Shown in pieces: positions 1 through 10,341 of a DNA stretch of 64,000 nt. Under the pieces are notes generated by a model. That model had not been told where the DNA came from. It saw only the letters and a program-made list of their open reading frames with translations, and did not search any database. How positions within the stretch are numbered: position 1 is the stretch's first letter; every line of letters begins with the position of its first letter. Where the stretch lies: positions 1-64,000 of the forward strand of contig JANBPK010001066.1 in assembly GCA_027579435.1 (NCBI GenBank), given 5' to 3'. Source of the DNA: Candolleomyces eurysporus (Eukaryota > Basidiomycota > Agaricomycetes > Agaricales > Psathyrellaceae). A program made the translations under genes and the position numbers.

Positions 1-402
1 AGGATCACTCCAAGTTTGCTTTCAGCGTTGGGAGACCATTCAAACTGCTCACCAAGTCTGGAAAGCCAAGAAAAAGATGGTACCTGGCCAAGCTCACTTC
101 AAATCACCGAGCTAGATATTAATGTCTTGCTCTTTGGAAAGTCCATGTATCACAGATACAACACAGTGTTCAAGAAACTGGTGGAGGCTAAGCCAGAGTA
201 CACTGAATGGCAGATTCAGCAGCATCAAAAGATGCAGGCCTGGCTTTGTGAAGCTTCAAATGCCCCTTCCTCTTTATCACTGTGGGAAGGTGTAACCAAG
301 GGGACCAAGGAAAGCTATAGCTTGGCCAAGCTTGAAGAATGGATGGGGTTGATTGAAAAGAAGGCTAAAAAGAAGGTTAAGAAATCTCAAAGCACTGTGT
401 AA
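1..402 (+). CDS. C-terminal fragment of an element-encoded protein (partial)
   Basis: The reading frame is open from base 1 to a TAA at 400-402, so this is the 3' end of a gene starting to the left of the window. The visible 134 residues are hydrophilic and end in a lysine-rich tail (AKKKVKKSQSTV). It lies 40-315 bp upstream of the CxC5/CxC6 gene on the same strand, depending on which start that gene uses, and shares its AT-rich composition. It may be the tail of the KDZ transposase or of another gene carried by the element, but no domain is recognisable in this piece and I do not assign a function. Confidence 0.4.
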   Translation, partial: RITPSLLSALGDHSNCSPSLESQEKDGTWPSSLQITELDINVLLFGKSMYHRYNTVFKKLVEAKPEYTEWQIQQHQKMQAWLCEASNAPSSLSLWEGVTKGTKESYSLAKLEEWMGLIEKKAKKKVKKSQSTV

Positions 403-441
403 GTACATATGTGCAGAGTTTGACTTGATATTTATTCATGC

Positions 442-2761
442 ATGGAACATTTTAGCTATTTGTTGATCTGGCTTTGTTTTGCTTTATGCTGTCTTTTGGT
501 TGTCAACTTGTTTGACACTCTGAGTGTTTTGGTCTATGCTTTTGCTGCTTTGAAAATAGCTTCTATTTATCTGGCACACCCAAGCTTATTTTATTTATCT
601 TGGAGCTATGCCAAGGCTTTTCTACTCAAATGTATACATATCCTGGCCTACTGTATAGGCTCTCCCCTCATTGTTTTGGCTATATTGCTTCCTGGTGCTT
701 GGGCTTCTCCTCCATCTATGCCTTTCCCTGATATCAAGTTTGATGATTTTAGCAACTTTGTTCATCAGAACTTTGGGCAAGACATATCTTTGGCTACAGT
801 TTTGACAATACTGTTTAGCCTTTTGGAAAACCCTGATTTAATAAATCTGCATGCTAGGCAACAGATTGCTATCAAGCCAGGCGAACAAGGAAGAGTTGTC
901 ACCACATGGCTCAGTGCATTTGTTACAACTTTGATTGAAGATCGCTTGGCTGAAGCTGTCACTGAATTCTTCACTGAGTCTGAAACTATTCCAGTTAGCC
1001 GACCCAAAAAGGTTTCAGCAGTTGGTGTCAAGATAGACAAGCTTATCAAAACACTAAAACTGTTTCCTTTTAAAACATCTGGAGGCTTTCAAACAGGAGG
1101 AAAACGAAAGGCAATTTCTTATGATGCAATTGAGCCTATCCACATGATATGCCCAGCTACCTACAAATGTCAGAGTGAGAACTGCAAGGACTATGCACTA
1201 GTTCAAAAAAACTAGGTTTCAACACCAAGCAAAGGTTACTTTAATTAAAGGAACCAATGTCCACAAGCATGCCTATGTTTTGCATGGAGAATGCTCCTAT
1301 TGTCAGTGCTTTTACTATGCAGACCATGATAGTGTGCTTTCTGGTCAAAAACGGCTTCAGAGTTACAATGCTTCAGCTTATTATCTTAAGATTGGCCAAA
1401 ACCTTTGGGTGGACAGGCAGTTTACAAACTGTGTTCTAAATAGCATGTACAGCCATCATGCCTCTGCATCCTCAATTGCTGAATGGTGGAATCATAGTTT
1501 TGGCCTGGATTCAGATAGCAAATTAAGCCGTAGACAAGTATGGCAAGCCTTTGTTCAAGAATCAATCCGCTTAGTCTCTGGTGAAACCATTGGGGATATT
1601 CTATTGCCAGATGATGTGACTATTGATGAAGCCACTGAATATGCTTATATGTACCTTGGTGCTAATGGCATTATCAAAGCATCCGAAGGTCACTCATGCA
1701 CTGAATGCAGCCATGCTCAGAAATTTCCAGCTGGTGAAGTGCCAGATGATCCTGAAAACTATGCACCTGTTACCATGGTGGTAGTTGATGGAATTGTAAT
1801 GGGACCAACACACTGTGCTTTTCCAGGCTGTGAAGATTCTCTTGATAATGCTAGAGGCGAAGCTTTTTGCACTGCTCACAAACTGCAATATGGAAATCGT
1901 TGCCGTGTAGTTGATTGTGCTGGCCGATCTGTTGCTGGAAGCAGAGCATGCTCTGATCATCAGAATATGTGGAAAAAATATCAAGAATCCCATAGCCGTA
2001 GCAGTCTGCAGGGAGTTCGTCGGATGATCAATAGGCCTGATGAAACCCAGCCTTGGCAAAACAGACAAAATTCTGATCCTGTGGCACATGACCAGCCTGT
2101 ATCTGATTCAGGCATGGACAACAGAAAACATTATTTTGGACCTGCTAAATTCTACTGCGTTGAAATTGCTTGCGCTCCATGTGGTGCAGTTATTGCTTGG
2201 ACAAAATTTGACCGATCTGAATCTCCAACAAAGATTCTCAAATTCTTGGAAGATATTTTCCCAAATGAAGCCTCTAAACCAAGCTATATTTGCATTGATA
2301 AAGCTTGTCAAGTTTTGCGCACAGCAGCTGTCAATAAAAGCTTTTCAACAATCTGGCCAAATACCAGATTTATTGTTGACACCTATCACTACAATAATCA
2401 CAAGAAGAGTGATGATCTTTGCAAGACTTGGTGCAACCCTTCACCTGAGGATGACTCTAACCCAAATTATCTCAATCTCATAACCCTTGAACGTGATAAA
2501 AATGGGATTCTCCAAGCAAAACGGGCATTTAATATGCAAGCCAGTGAGCAACTCAATTCATAGATAGCAAGCTTCAATTCCATATTGAAGCGGATGACTA
2601 TTCATAATTTTAACTGGTTTTTGCATGTTATGCTATTTTTGCATACAAAACGTGTTATTCAAAGGCAAAAACAAAGGCAGGAGCGTGCTGAAAAATCAAA
2701 TAGAGCTGATAGAGATGATGTAGAAGTTGAGGAAGCAGTTGACACTGATGATGAAGTGTAA
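442..2761 (+). pseudogene. KDZ-associated CxC5/CxC6 cysteine-cluster protein, broken
   Basis: The protein matches in layout the KDZ-companion proteins with a CxC5 then a CxC6 cluster. The CxC5 part spans about 1,145-1,330 (CPATYKC, then ECSYCQCFY). The CxC6 part is near 1,810-1,980: CAFPGC, RGEAFC, CRVVDC and ACSDH, typical zinc-binding spacings. Two lesions break it. The frame slips at a run of seven A near 1,205-1,211, inside CxC5. A TAG at 2,561-2,563 interrupts a sequence that continues in frame to a TAA at 2,759-2,761; the family usually has Trp there, so TGG to TAG is likely. The start is uncertain: ATG 442 gives a very hydrophobic N-terminus, while ATG 718 (MPFPDIKF...) begins where family resemblance begins. 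It is presumably not translated to a full protein. Confidence 0.7.
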
Positions 2762-2799
2762 ATGTAAATATATATGTACTTTAAATAGGCAGAAAAAAT

Positions 2800-3670
2800 A
2801 AAAGTACTATCATAGACTGGCAAACTCTTGGTGGACTCCTGTGCACTTTTGGTGGATTTCTAAAAAATACTGGTGTGCATAAAACACTTACTATTGTAGA
2901 CTGGCAAACTCTTGGTGGACTCCTGTAGACTTTTGGTGGATTTTTGAAAAATACTAGTGTGCATAAGACACTACTTCAAGTGGACTTTTATGGACCTTTT
3001 GTGGACTTTGAAAAATTGCTGGTGCATAAACATTACTTGTGGTGGAGTCCAGTAGACCTATTGTAGACTGTTTGTGGACTGGGGACAGGGACCTTTTGTG
3101 GACTTTTAAAAATTGATTTTTAAAAAATACTAGTGTGCATAAGACACTACTTCAAGTGGACTTTTATGGACCTTTTGTGGACTTTGAAAAATTGCTGGCG
3201 CATAAACATTACTTGTGGTGGAGTCCTGTAGACCTATTGTAGACTGTTTGTGGACTGGGGACAGGGACCTTTTGTAGACTTTTGAAAATTGCTGGTGTGT
3301 ATAAAAATTACTGGTGGTGGAGTCCAGTAAATTATTGTGGACTGTTTGTGGACTGGAGACAGCAATTTGTGGACCCTTTGTGAATTGTTTGTGGACTGGT
3401 GAAGGCAATTTGTGGACCTTTTGTGGACNTTTTGTGGACTGTTTGTGGATTGCTTGTGGACCAATGAAGGCAATTTGTGGACCTTTTGTGGACCCTTTGT
3501 GCACTATTTGTAGACTGCTTGTGGAGTCTACTGGAGTCCATAGGTTGTGATTATGTAAATTTCCTTTTATAGAAATTTTTGTATGCCAGTCCAGTGGACT
3601 CTATATAGAGTCCACAAAAGCATTGTGGAGTCTATATGGAGTCCATGTGGAATTGTTGTGGACTGAGAAG
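2800..3670. repeat. GTGGAC-rich direct-repeat array at the transposon end
   Basis: Dozens of copies of GTGGAC(T/C) are spaced through about 870 bp, separated by T-rich spacers. Higher-order units are visible: an 84-bp repeat (2,814 and 2,898) and a 176-bp repeat (2,951 and 3,127, near-identical over its full length). Further right the array becomes a simpler GTGGAC-TTTTGT pattern. One N is at 3,429. Position at the end of the KDZ block suggests subterminal repeats, that is, possible transposase binding sites. It makes long but meaningless ORFs on both strands. Confidence 0.8.
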
Positions 3671-3737
3671 TACAGGGATCCTGAATGCAGTGGAGCTTCG
3701 TCGAGGTTGTATGGGGGNAAACGCGAAAACGAATGAG

Positions 3738-4139
3738 CTATCGGGGGGGAGCAACATCTCGCGGATGCCGCAATTGCTGGAGAAAACGGCCGAGGGTTTC
3801 CAGGGTGCTCTGGTCTTGCCCAGATGGATTGGAGAGCGGCGAGCCATGCAACTGGCTTGCCGCGTCAGTTCCCTCAGAAGGCACTTGCACACACCTCCTT
3901 TTGGGGGAGGGAGATGCTATGACCTCCACAAGAACTGGGTTGGTGGATGGTCCTGAGGAAATGTCTGCCAACATCGCGTTCGCTACAACTCGACCGCAAT
4001 CATCTCGTCGATGACTTGCTGCTTGCCTTTTCGTGATCCAGTGGCCAGGGTTTGAATCGGTAGGAACACCCTTTCTGCATTCCGAGCATTCACAAAAATA
4101 AAGAGAGTAACGGTCGTTATGATTCACGTCCATGTTCAT
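3738..4139 (-). CDS. N-terminal part of a transposase-like protein (partial)
   Basis: From an ATG at 4,139 the minus strand encodes 133 residues starting with a cysteine motif (FCECSECRKG...) followed by W, K/R and a histidine-arginine pair (ASHRRDD). Basidiomycete transposon proteins often begin with such a C-x-C-x2-C and later His-Arg pattern, but the match is general. The frame closes at a C7 run (plus-strand G7 near 3,746-3,752) and the KDZ repeat array starts shortly after, so the gene is truncated, possibly by the KDZ insertion. Alternatively it is a short unrelated gene. Confidence 0.35.
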   Translation of the reverse strand: MNMDVNHNDRYSLYFCECSECRKGVPTDSNPGHWITKRQAASHRRDDCGRVVANAMLADISSGPSTNPVLVEVIASPSPKRRCVQVPSEGTDAASQLHGSPLSNPSGQDQSTLETLGRFLQQLRHPRDVAPPR

Positions 4140-4375
4140 GGCGGTGAAGATATCAAAGCAGGCAGGAGCAGAATGTCCGAGTCGGTGGCACTAACTGTGG
4201 CTGCCCTGCGGGCCGGGCCGGGCAAAAGTTTATGAAGACTTCGGGCGCTTGGACAGTTAAAATCGGCTTCGGGTGAAGGCCTCTCAACCGATCATGATCA
4301 AGTAGGTGTGTGGTTGAGTCTGCATGTACTCCAGAATGGCTAAGTATTTAAATCTATCCTAGCACACCGACTCAA
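4140..4375. other. Intergenic, no gene seen
   Basis: Sequence between the transposase-like fragment and the 3' end of the unknown gene at 4,376. It contains a G/C-rich stretch (gggccgggccggg) near 4,210-4,225. Nothing else is recognised. Confidence 0.3.
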
Positions 4376-5152
4376 CTATTGGCCTCCACCTTCACTGGGA
4401 CCGCCATGTCCACCACCGCGTTGACCCTTCAAGGTGCTACCGTTCCTATACTTGTTCTTCCACAGAGTCTCGTATACCACCCAGGATGGTGTTCCAGTCG
4501 AAGAAACCACATAATGGTAAGTTCCATGGTCGAAGCGGCGTTCCTCCCGCTCATTGAGGGGAATCCATGCACTGACATTCTCCGAGTCTTCTGCGTTAGC
4601 TGCAGCTAGGCCTGGAGCTGCAGCCTGCGAATTCTTCTTCCCCCAAATCCAAGTACGGACTTGTGATGTATCTGGGTTTCGGTGAATAAAAAGGGTATCG
4701 AGTCGGATTTCTAAGACGGCTGGATGGGGAGGGGGTTGATCGAGGTGGGAAGCCTTGCAGAAAAGGTAGTAATAGAAACTGGTTGGCTTCTTATAAAACC
4801 TCTTATCTCGAAGTCGATCGTAGGGTGACTCTTCAATATCATCCTATGAGGAGGTGAGTTGGACACAGTTTTCTTTTAGAGGAAAGAGGATCATGCTCAC
4901 ATCTTCTGCACTTCCACTAGCTTCGCCCGGACCTTCCTGAACGTTCCTCGAGGAGGCACTGTTGCCAGTGAGATCGGTGATGTGGGTGTGATCTTCATCA
5001 GAGTCCCAATCTAAAACGGGTGAGGTTTCGCGACTCGACGCACGAACCGGGAAGGTGATTTCATGTGGGCCGTCGTTGTCTCCGTCGAACTCGATCCGCA
5101 TGGAGAAGACCCGACGACCGAAGGAAGTAAAGGATTTGGGGACCTTGGGCAT
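4376..5152 (-). CDS. Unrecognised conserved protein, paralog A (239 aa)
   Basis: Two exons, 5152..4901 and 4843..4376, separated by a 57-bp GT...AG intron that falls between codons. The model is supported by the paralog at 50,780-51,511, which has the same exon phase, start region (MPK-PKSFTSFGRRVFSM) and C-terminal domain. Residues 1-40 are conserved and basic, 40-84 are Ser/Asp/Glu-rich and variable, and the second exon encodes the most conserved part: YDRLRDKRFYKKP, FYYYLF, then RTWIWGK, RRFDHGTYHYV and TPSWVVYETL. It has no signal peptide or membrane helix. I do not recognise the family. A run of identical bases just upstream (GTGAGTGGCAAGTGG in both copies, near 5,210-5,226 here) shows the duplication includes upstream DNA. 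Confidence 0.85.
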
Positions 5153-5289
5153 AGGTAATTATGGGGTGGTGGTGTCAACCCAACAGGCAAGCTAATATGC
5201 AACCAAAACGGACCACTTGCCACTCACGACACGAAGCCACACTGTATATCGCTTTTGGGTGGTGTCTCTGCACAACAGCCATACCGGCA

Positions 5290-5560
5290 CAAGGAGGGAG
5301 AATCCCTTTCAAATAATCCTTAGTTTGACCATGGCAACGCAACCTCAAAGGAAGATCGTGACTCGGAGAAGGACATAGGTTTTTGAAAGACCTTTACGAG
5401 ATTGTACAACGACCATTGGCACAGAGGGCAAGCTCTCTCGCTTAGATTCTTGGCCTGACTATGGTACACAGCAGCCAAAGAAGGTCGCACTCTGGGAAAG
5501 GACACCTGAATGGCCACCGGTCACGCTTTGTGAAAGACCATGAGTGGGCCTGTCAAATGC
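5290..5560. repeat. Upstream DNA of paralog A with an imperfect internal duplication
   Basis: Segments 5,320-5,395 and 5,454-5,540 resemble each other (catgg/atggtac...caaaGAAG...GTGAAAGACC). A related stretch (GGTTACGTTGTCATGGTCAG) lies upstream of paralog B near 50,641-50,660. This suggests a duplicated promoter region. The similarity is weak and was judged by eye. Confidence 0.3.
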
Positions 5561-7030
5561 ACCTGATGAACCCCGAATCCCCTAAAAGTTGCTTTGTCCC
5601 TTGCGTCATCAAATCTGGTGGGAGGCTGCACTTGGAGCTCAAAATACTCTATGCATCAGCATCTAATGCAACGCCCGCCAAGTCCGCTGATCATTGCCCT
5701 TGAATATTAACCATAATTGCTGGAAAAATATGGTATGTCGCACGCCTAATGGAATCTTGAATCAAGCTGTGGCTCGCTGTTGGACAGGATGCTGAGTATT
5801 CTGGCTCATACCGGCTTCAACTTGACGCCAAAATTCCCCAGGATTGCCAATGCCTGCCTTGGGTATGAGTGTCCCCAGGAGGAAGGGCCTTCCTTGAGTT
5901 CGGAAACCTGGACAGCGAGCACGGGTATGCGGTTGCCTTCTTTGCCAAGCTCGTTGTACGTTTTCCCTTGAAGTCGACATAAACAATCATATTCTTATTC
6001 ACTATTTTACATCGCGAGCAAAATTCGCTTAACCTGAGTCTTGAAGCGGGGACCACGTATAGGCTGATTCTGCATGGACGCTAGGAGTCGCGGAATCGAC
6101 AAGAGGAGCTTCAGATCGCTAACCTCTCCCTAGCCCTGTTGATCTCTTCAAGGCATTTTACGACGTCTCTGAGGAAGCTGCTCCCGCGAAGCCGAAGAAA
6201 ACTCGCAAAGCCAGTGTGTCTACCACCCCTAAAGCTCCCAGTACGGATGGAGTAACATCACTCACAAGCCTCAGGCTGCACGTCCCACCGCCGTGATTTC
6301 ATCGTTTGCACCCCAGACACGTCACCGTATCAGGAGTCCGGTGAATATTCACGAGATTGCTGAGGGAAAAGCCAAGCCGGCTGATAATAGGACCAGAAAG
6401 CAACACACCCACGGAAAGGCAAAGAATAGGCTTAGGCGATCGATCTTCTTGCTATTGCAAATTAATGCATCATGTATCGCCAATTCTACCTCCTGTATAC
6501 CACTTGCTGTATTCTCTGTTCTCTATCAAGGTATGAATCGCATGGCGCTTCTCTCCGACAATCGATACCATACCACTCTTCTTTGACTTCCCATTCGATG
6601 GAAGACGAGTAATCTCGCAAGAGGGTGGCTAGCACCATCGACTCTTGCCAAGCCATGTCCGCAACATTAACACCTCAGGGGATCTGCTGCACATCTTCAA
6701 CTAGAGTACTCATCGACAAAAGTCCGAAACACTTGGGCAGAGCTGAGTCCCTTGACGGGTATGCGTAGCAATGTTTGGGGTCTGAGAGGGATTTCTCCAT
6801 GGCACCTATTTGACGCTGAGCGCTGAGCGTTCACATTTACATCTTGGTGCTTACAGTAGGCCGGCAAGGGTTAGGGATGAGTGACACTGTTCTGATTGTT
6901 CATGAAGCATGGTATCGCAGAAGGGAGAATCTGAGCAGAGAAATTGGGAGCATGGAGGTCAGGTATTGAAACATTCATGGGCGATACATGGAGTATTGCT
7001 GATGATATTTTGATGAAAAGTGGTAGCGCA
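5561..7030. other. Gene-poor stretch with a possible coding relic
   Basis: Around 6,145-6,292 one plus-strand frame reads like a lysine/proline/serine-rich protein (KPKKTRKASVSTTPKAP). The continuation from 6,293 to about 6,460 is in a different frame (basic, RTRKQHTHGKAKNRLRR). The break between the two frames has no convincing intron, so this may be a decayed gene. Nothing is recognised in the rest. Confidence 0.2.
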
Positions 7031-7040
7031 GAAGGTGATA

Positions 7041-9060
7041 GTAAACATACCACAACAACGATGCGCGCATTGGGCAGTGACAACGACACTTACCTCTCCT
7101 CTCCGCAACTCATCTATCGTACCTCCCTCCGCTTCCATGCCTTCATCGACCGTCCGCAAAGACCCTCAGAATCTAAGGGAGATAGTAAGCAATGAACTCG
7201 TGAACATTGGCCTTGTTTGCAGGCGCTTCGGGCGATTGCAGTATCGGGCTTTCGAGGTGCGTCGACCGGGTATATGGCTCGCCTTGTCCCAGCACTGAGC
7301 AGGAAGAGTGAAAAATGAAGGGTAAGGAGACCCGGAAGAGGTCTATGCATGCGCTCTGCCCTGTTGACAAGTCCAGGGCTTAGGAGATCCACGCCTGAAG
7401 GGGTGAGTGGGCTAGACATTCACTTCTCGCTTCAGGTGCTGATCTAGGGATTCAACCACGCAGCTATAACCTCAGGAATCACTGGAGAGCCGATAGGGAG
7501 ACCTAGTCTGTCCCCGGGTCTCTCCAGGACACTCTGGTTCATTGGTCTCGTCGCAGTCCGCGAACGCGGCTCATCCAATGGGGCGGTCTCAACAATCTCC
7601 AACGCTGCCAGGACCTCAGAACTCCGATAGTAGCTATGCAATGCAGGACTCCAGAAGATCAAGGTCAAGCCCTCGCCGGTAAGGCCGCCGTTGGTATCCA
7701 CGTCTTCACCATCCTAACCATCTTCCCTCGTTCTATAGGGTCCATAAGCTAGTTCAGCTAGTCGACTTCCGTTCCCGATAGCATACGCAAGTAAACGCCT
7801 CCAAGATCTGCTACCCCAAGGTTGTCTGTGCGTTGAACCCGTCGCTCAAGTTACACTTGCAAGGAGAGTTGGAACGCCGCCTTTCCATCTGCTCGAGGGC
7901 CCCTTATGAACCTTGGACCGGGTCTGGGTCTCGGAAGCTTCGATGCAATGGAACACCTTTTGTGAAGGTGAGCTGATTCACTTATATCGAATCATCGCTG
8001 TTTTGAATTTTCATTCGCGTGATTGGAAAGGGGTCCTCCACCGGCAAAATTTGACGTCAGACGGTACTGCCTGCTGAGACCTTGTGCCGTCGACCTACCC
8101 ACCTACCCGCCTATCCACCTACCCACCTACCTACCTGAAAACTCGGAAGAAAGGTGGTCGCATGACCTCCCCCTCCCCTCGTTGAGCCTGACACGACTGA
8201 GCTGCCTTCTTGCCTCAGTTTCACGCCCAGTGGTTAACAAGGCGTGGTCTCCCTTCGTCATGCAACACAATCCGCCGATAGACTCCTGCTTCACATCGAC
8301 TCTATCGCAACGTCCGACATGTCCAACCTGTCCAATTCGTCAAATCCGCCGAATTTTGTCAGTTCAAGCGGTCCAAATCCCTTATATGTATAAATGTTCT
8401 CAGGGTATCCCCCATGAAGGTTGGGCGATACCTCCCTCTGCTCTAAGGGTAAAGGCTTCAAAAGTCTTGACGGGAAAGTAAGTTTCTCCTGTATCGTTAT
8501 TCACCACGGTTTGCTCACGTTCTACCATAGGATCGCGAAGAAGGCCAACCTGCGTTGCTCCGCAAGAGTCCGGACTGGCGTTCGACGTCATATGGTTGCC
8601 TAAGAAACGACAAGTTAAGGATAGCGGACAATGGCTCCTTTATATCACAAGTATGTATATTACTCTCTGCTCCCTTTACTCTCGAACTTACTCATCTTTC
8701 TGCTCCAGCCCCAGTCCTCCCCTCGATCCAAACTGAGCCGTTAACAAGGTGCAGGTTCGCTCGCTCGTGCAGTGCAAATGCACTTTTTTCGACCGATATC
8801 CACCATGTCGACTTTGCCGCGTTGGCCGACTTGTCCAAGCTGTCCAATCTGTCCAATCCGTCGAATTTCATCGGTCCAAGCTGTCCAAGTGCCTCATATG
8901 TATAAAATTTCCCAGGGTACCCCAGTGCACGAAGGTTGGGCGATACCTCCCTCTCTCATTGCAAGAGAGGCTTGGAAAGCCTTGATGTGAGGGTAAGCTT
9001 CCCCTGCATCATGATTAGCCATATATTGCTCACGTACTATCATAGGATCGTAAGGGGGGC
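7041..9060 (+). repeat. Dispersed repeat family R, copy 1 (long form)
   Basis: It begins with GTAAACATACCACAACAACG and shares ordered blocks with copies at 9.1, 14.1, 53.7, 57.9 and 62.8 kb. From 7,271 to 9,050 it is almost identical to 58,097-59,869 (1,780 versus 1,773 bp, few substitutions), so one of the two is a recent copy. Features shared by copies: the CTGATCTAGGGATTCAACCACGCAG block, an ACCT/CCAC microsatellite, and runs of TGTCCAA(T/C)C units followed by CATATGTATAAA-like boxes. No transposase or reverse transcriptase is encoded, so it is probably non-autonomous. Confidence 0.85.
8092..8139 (+). repeat. (CCTACCCA/CCTA)n microsatellite
   Basis: A tract of CCTACCCACCTACCCGCC-like units inside R copy 1. 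The same tract is in copy 5 (about 58,911-58,958), and a shortened version in reverse orientation is near 16,040-16,055. Confidence 0.7.
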
Positions 9061-9089
9061 CAATTCGTTTCATCTGGTAGCAGGAATCT

Positions 9090-9780
9090 GTTGATGCCCT
9101 CTAATACAGGCCGGGACGTTTACTTCTTGCTCCAGGTGCTGATCTAAAGATGTAACTACGCAGCTATAACCTTCTGGCTACTGAGAGCCGAGATGATACC
9201 TTAGCTTTTCTCTGAACTTCCCCGGGAGACCGGTCATTGGTCTCGTCCCAGTTCTCCAAGGTAGGACTACGGAAGATTGAGGTCAAGTCTTCCCTCCCCG
9301 GGGTCTTGCACCAGACCCCCGACGCTCTTCTTGTGAAGTCGCTGTTGGTATCCACCTCTTTGTCATCCTAACAATCCTTTCTCGTTCTTAAGACTCCCTA
9401 GGCTAGTTTGGTCAGTCAACTCCCGTTCACAATAGCCTACGCGAGTGTACCCCTGTGAGACCCGCTACAGCAAAGTTGTCTGTTCATCTGTTCTCTTTCG
9501 CGAGGAGAGCTGGAATACCACCCTCCCATCTGCTCCGGGGTCCCTCGAAACCTGGGATTAGGTCTGTCTCGAAATGTTCAATGCAGTGCAATGCCCCCTT
9601 GTAAAGATGAGCTTATTCGACTTTATCTGGCATTGATCATCTGTTCATGCTGTTCAGGACAGCCAGCGGTTCTCCACGAGCACCATTCGATGTTTTTCAC
9701 TATCGCAGGTACCTTTCAGATCAATTTTCCCTTCCTTGATCCTGGGTTATTGCCTGGAGCCGCACATGCCTATGTAAGAT
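9090..9780 (+). repeat. Dispersed repeat family R, copy 2 (joined to copy 1)
   Basis: Directly follows copy 1 in the same orientation. It restarts within the family order at CTTGCTCCAGGTGCTGATCTA and runs to the block before TTCCTTGATCCTGGG. It is shorter and more diverged than copy 1. The junction near 9,060-9,090 suggests insertion or recombination between two copies. Confidence 0.65.
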
Positions 9781-10341
9781 TAAGAAGTGGATCTCGAAGC
9801 ATAGAGAAGGGGTGATGGGTTCCGACCCCCACCACGCCGATTCCTGGGGGGGGGAGAGATTCAAAGGTGCGGAACCATCCTTTCAAGTCAAACGCTGAGG
9901 TGTTAATTCTGATATAGTGGCTGCCCCAACCCTGAGTCTTGTGGTCAAGAACCGAGGTTGAATCTGACGCCAGTGGTTCATGTCCTTTGACGAGCATCCT
10001 TCACCGTCTGTCAAGCTCCACGGCGCCGATCAGTGAAGCTGTGTATGAGATATGTTCATCCTTACCCAATGAAATATATGACTCCATTCAGCGTCTTTTC
10101 TTGGCCAAGAAGTGTGTGTGTGTGAAGGTAAGCTTCACCAAGAATCTTGAAACATTCGCCTCTTACAGTTTAGCACACTACCTCGTTTGTTGATAGCGGA
10201 ACGCCTGGCCGCGGCACCGGCGGTCCGGTCAGTCCATGAGGCACCTTTGTCTCCAATTATTGGCAGATGCGATGCGTTCTTTGACGAGCGAAATGATAAA
10301 AGCATCGCAAGACAACATACATCCCATACCTTCTTGATACC
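9781..10341. other. Upstream region of the MYND gene
   Basis: A short open stretch near 10,030-10,123 (EAVYEICSSLPNEIYDSI...) ends at a plausible splice donor with a small GTGTGTG tract. It may be a relic exon; no gene model could be built. Promoter elements for the gene starting at 10,342 should lie here, but none is clear. Confidence 0.2.

Larger units (their letters stand above)
1..3690 (+). mobile_element. Right part of a KDZ-type DNA transposon, decayed
   Basis: An AT-rich block clearly different in base composition from the DNA to its right. It contains the 3' end of one ORF, a damaged CxC5/CxC6 gene (cysteine-cluster proteins known to travel with KDZ transposases in basidiomycetes), and a subterminal array of GTGGAC-rich direct repeats. 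The left end, and with it the KDZ transposase, lies outside the window, so terminal repeats and target-site duplication cannot be tested. The right edge is placed where the GTGGAC repeats stop and GC-richer sequence begins, near 3,670-3,700. The CxC assignment is seen in the sequence; calling the whole block one element is inference. Confidence 0.7.

Noticed and set aside
3130..3550. Several long ORFs on both strands within the GTGGAC array
   Set aside because: They are direct translations of the repeat (all frames stay open because the unit lacks stops); no coding signal.
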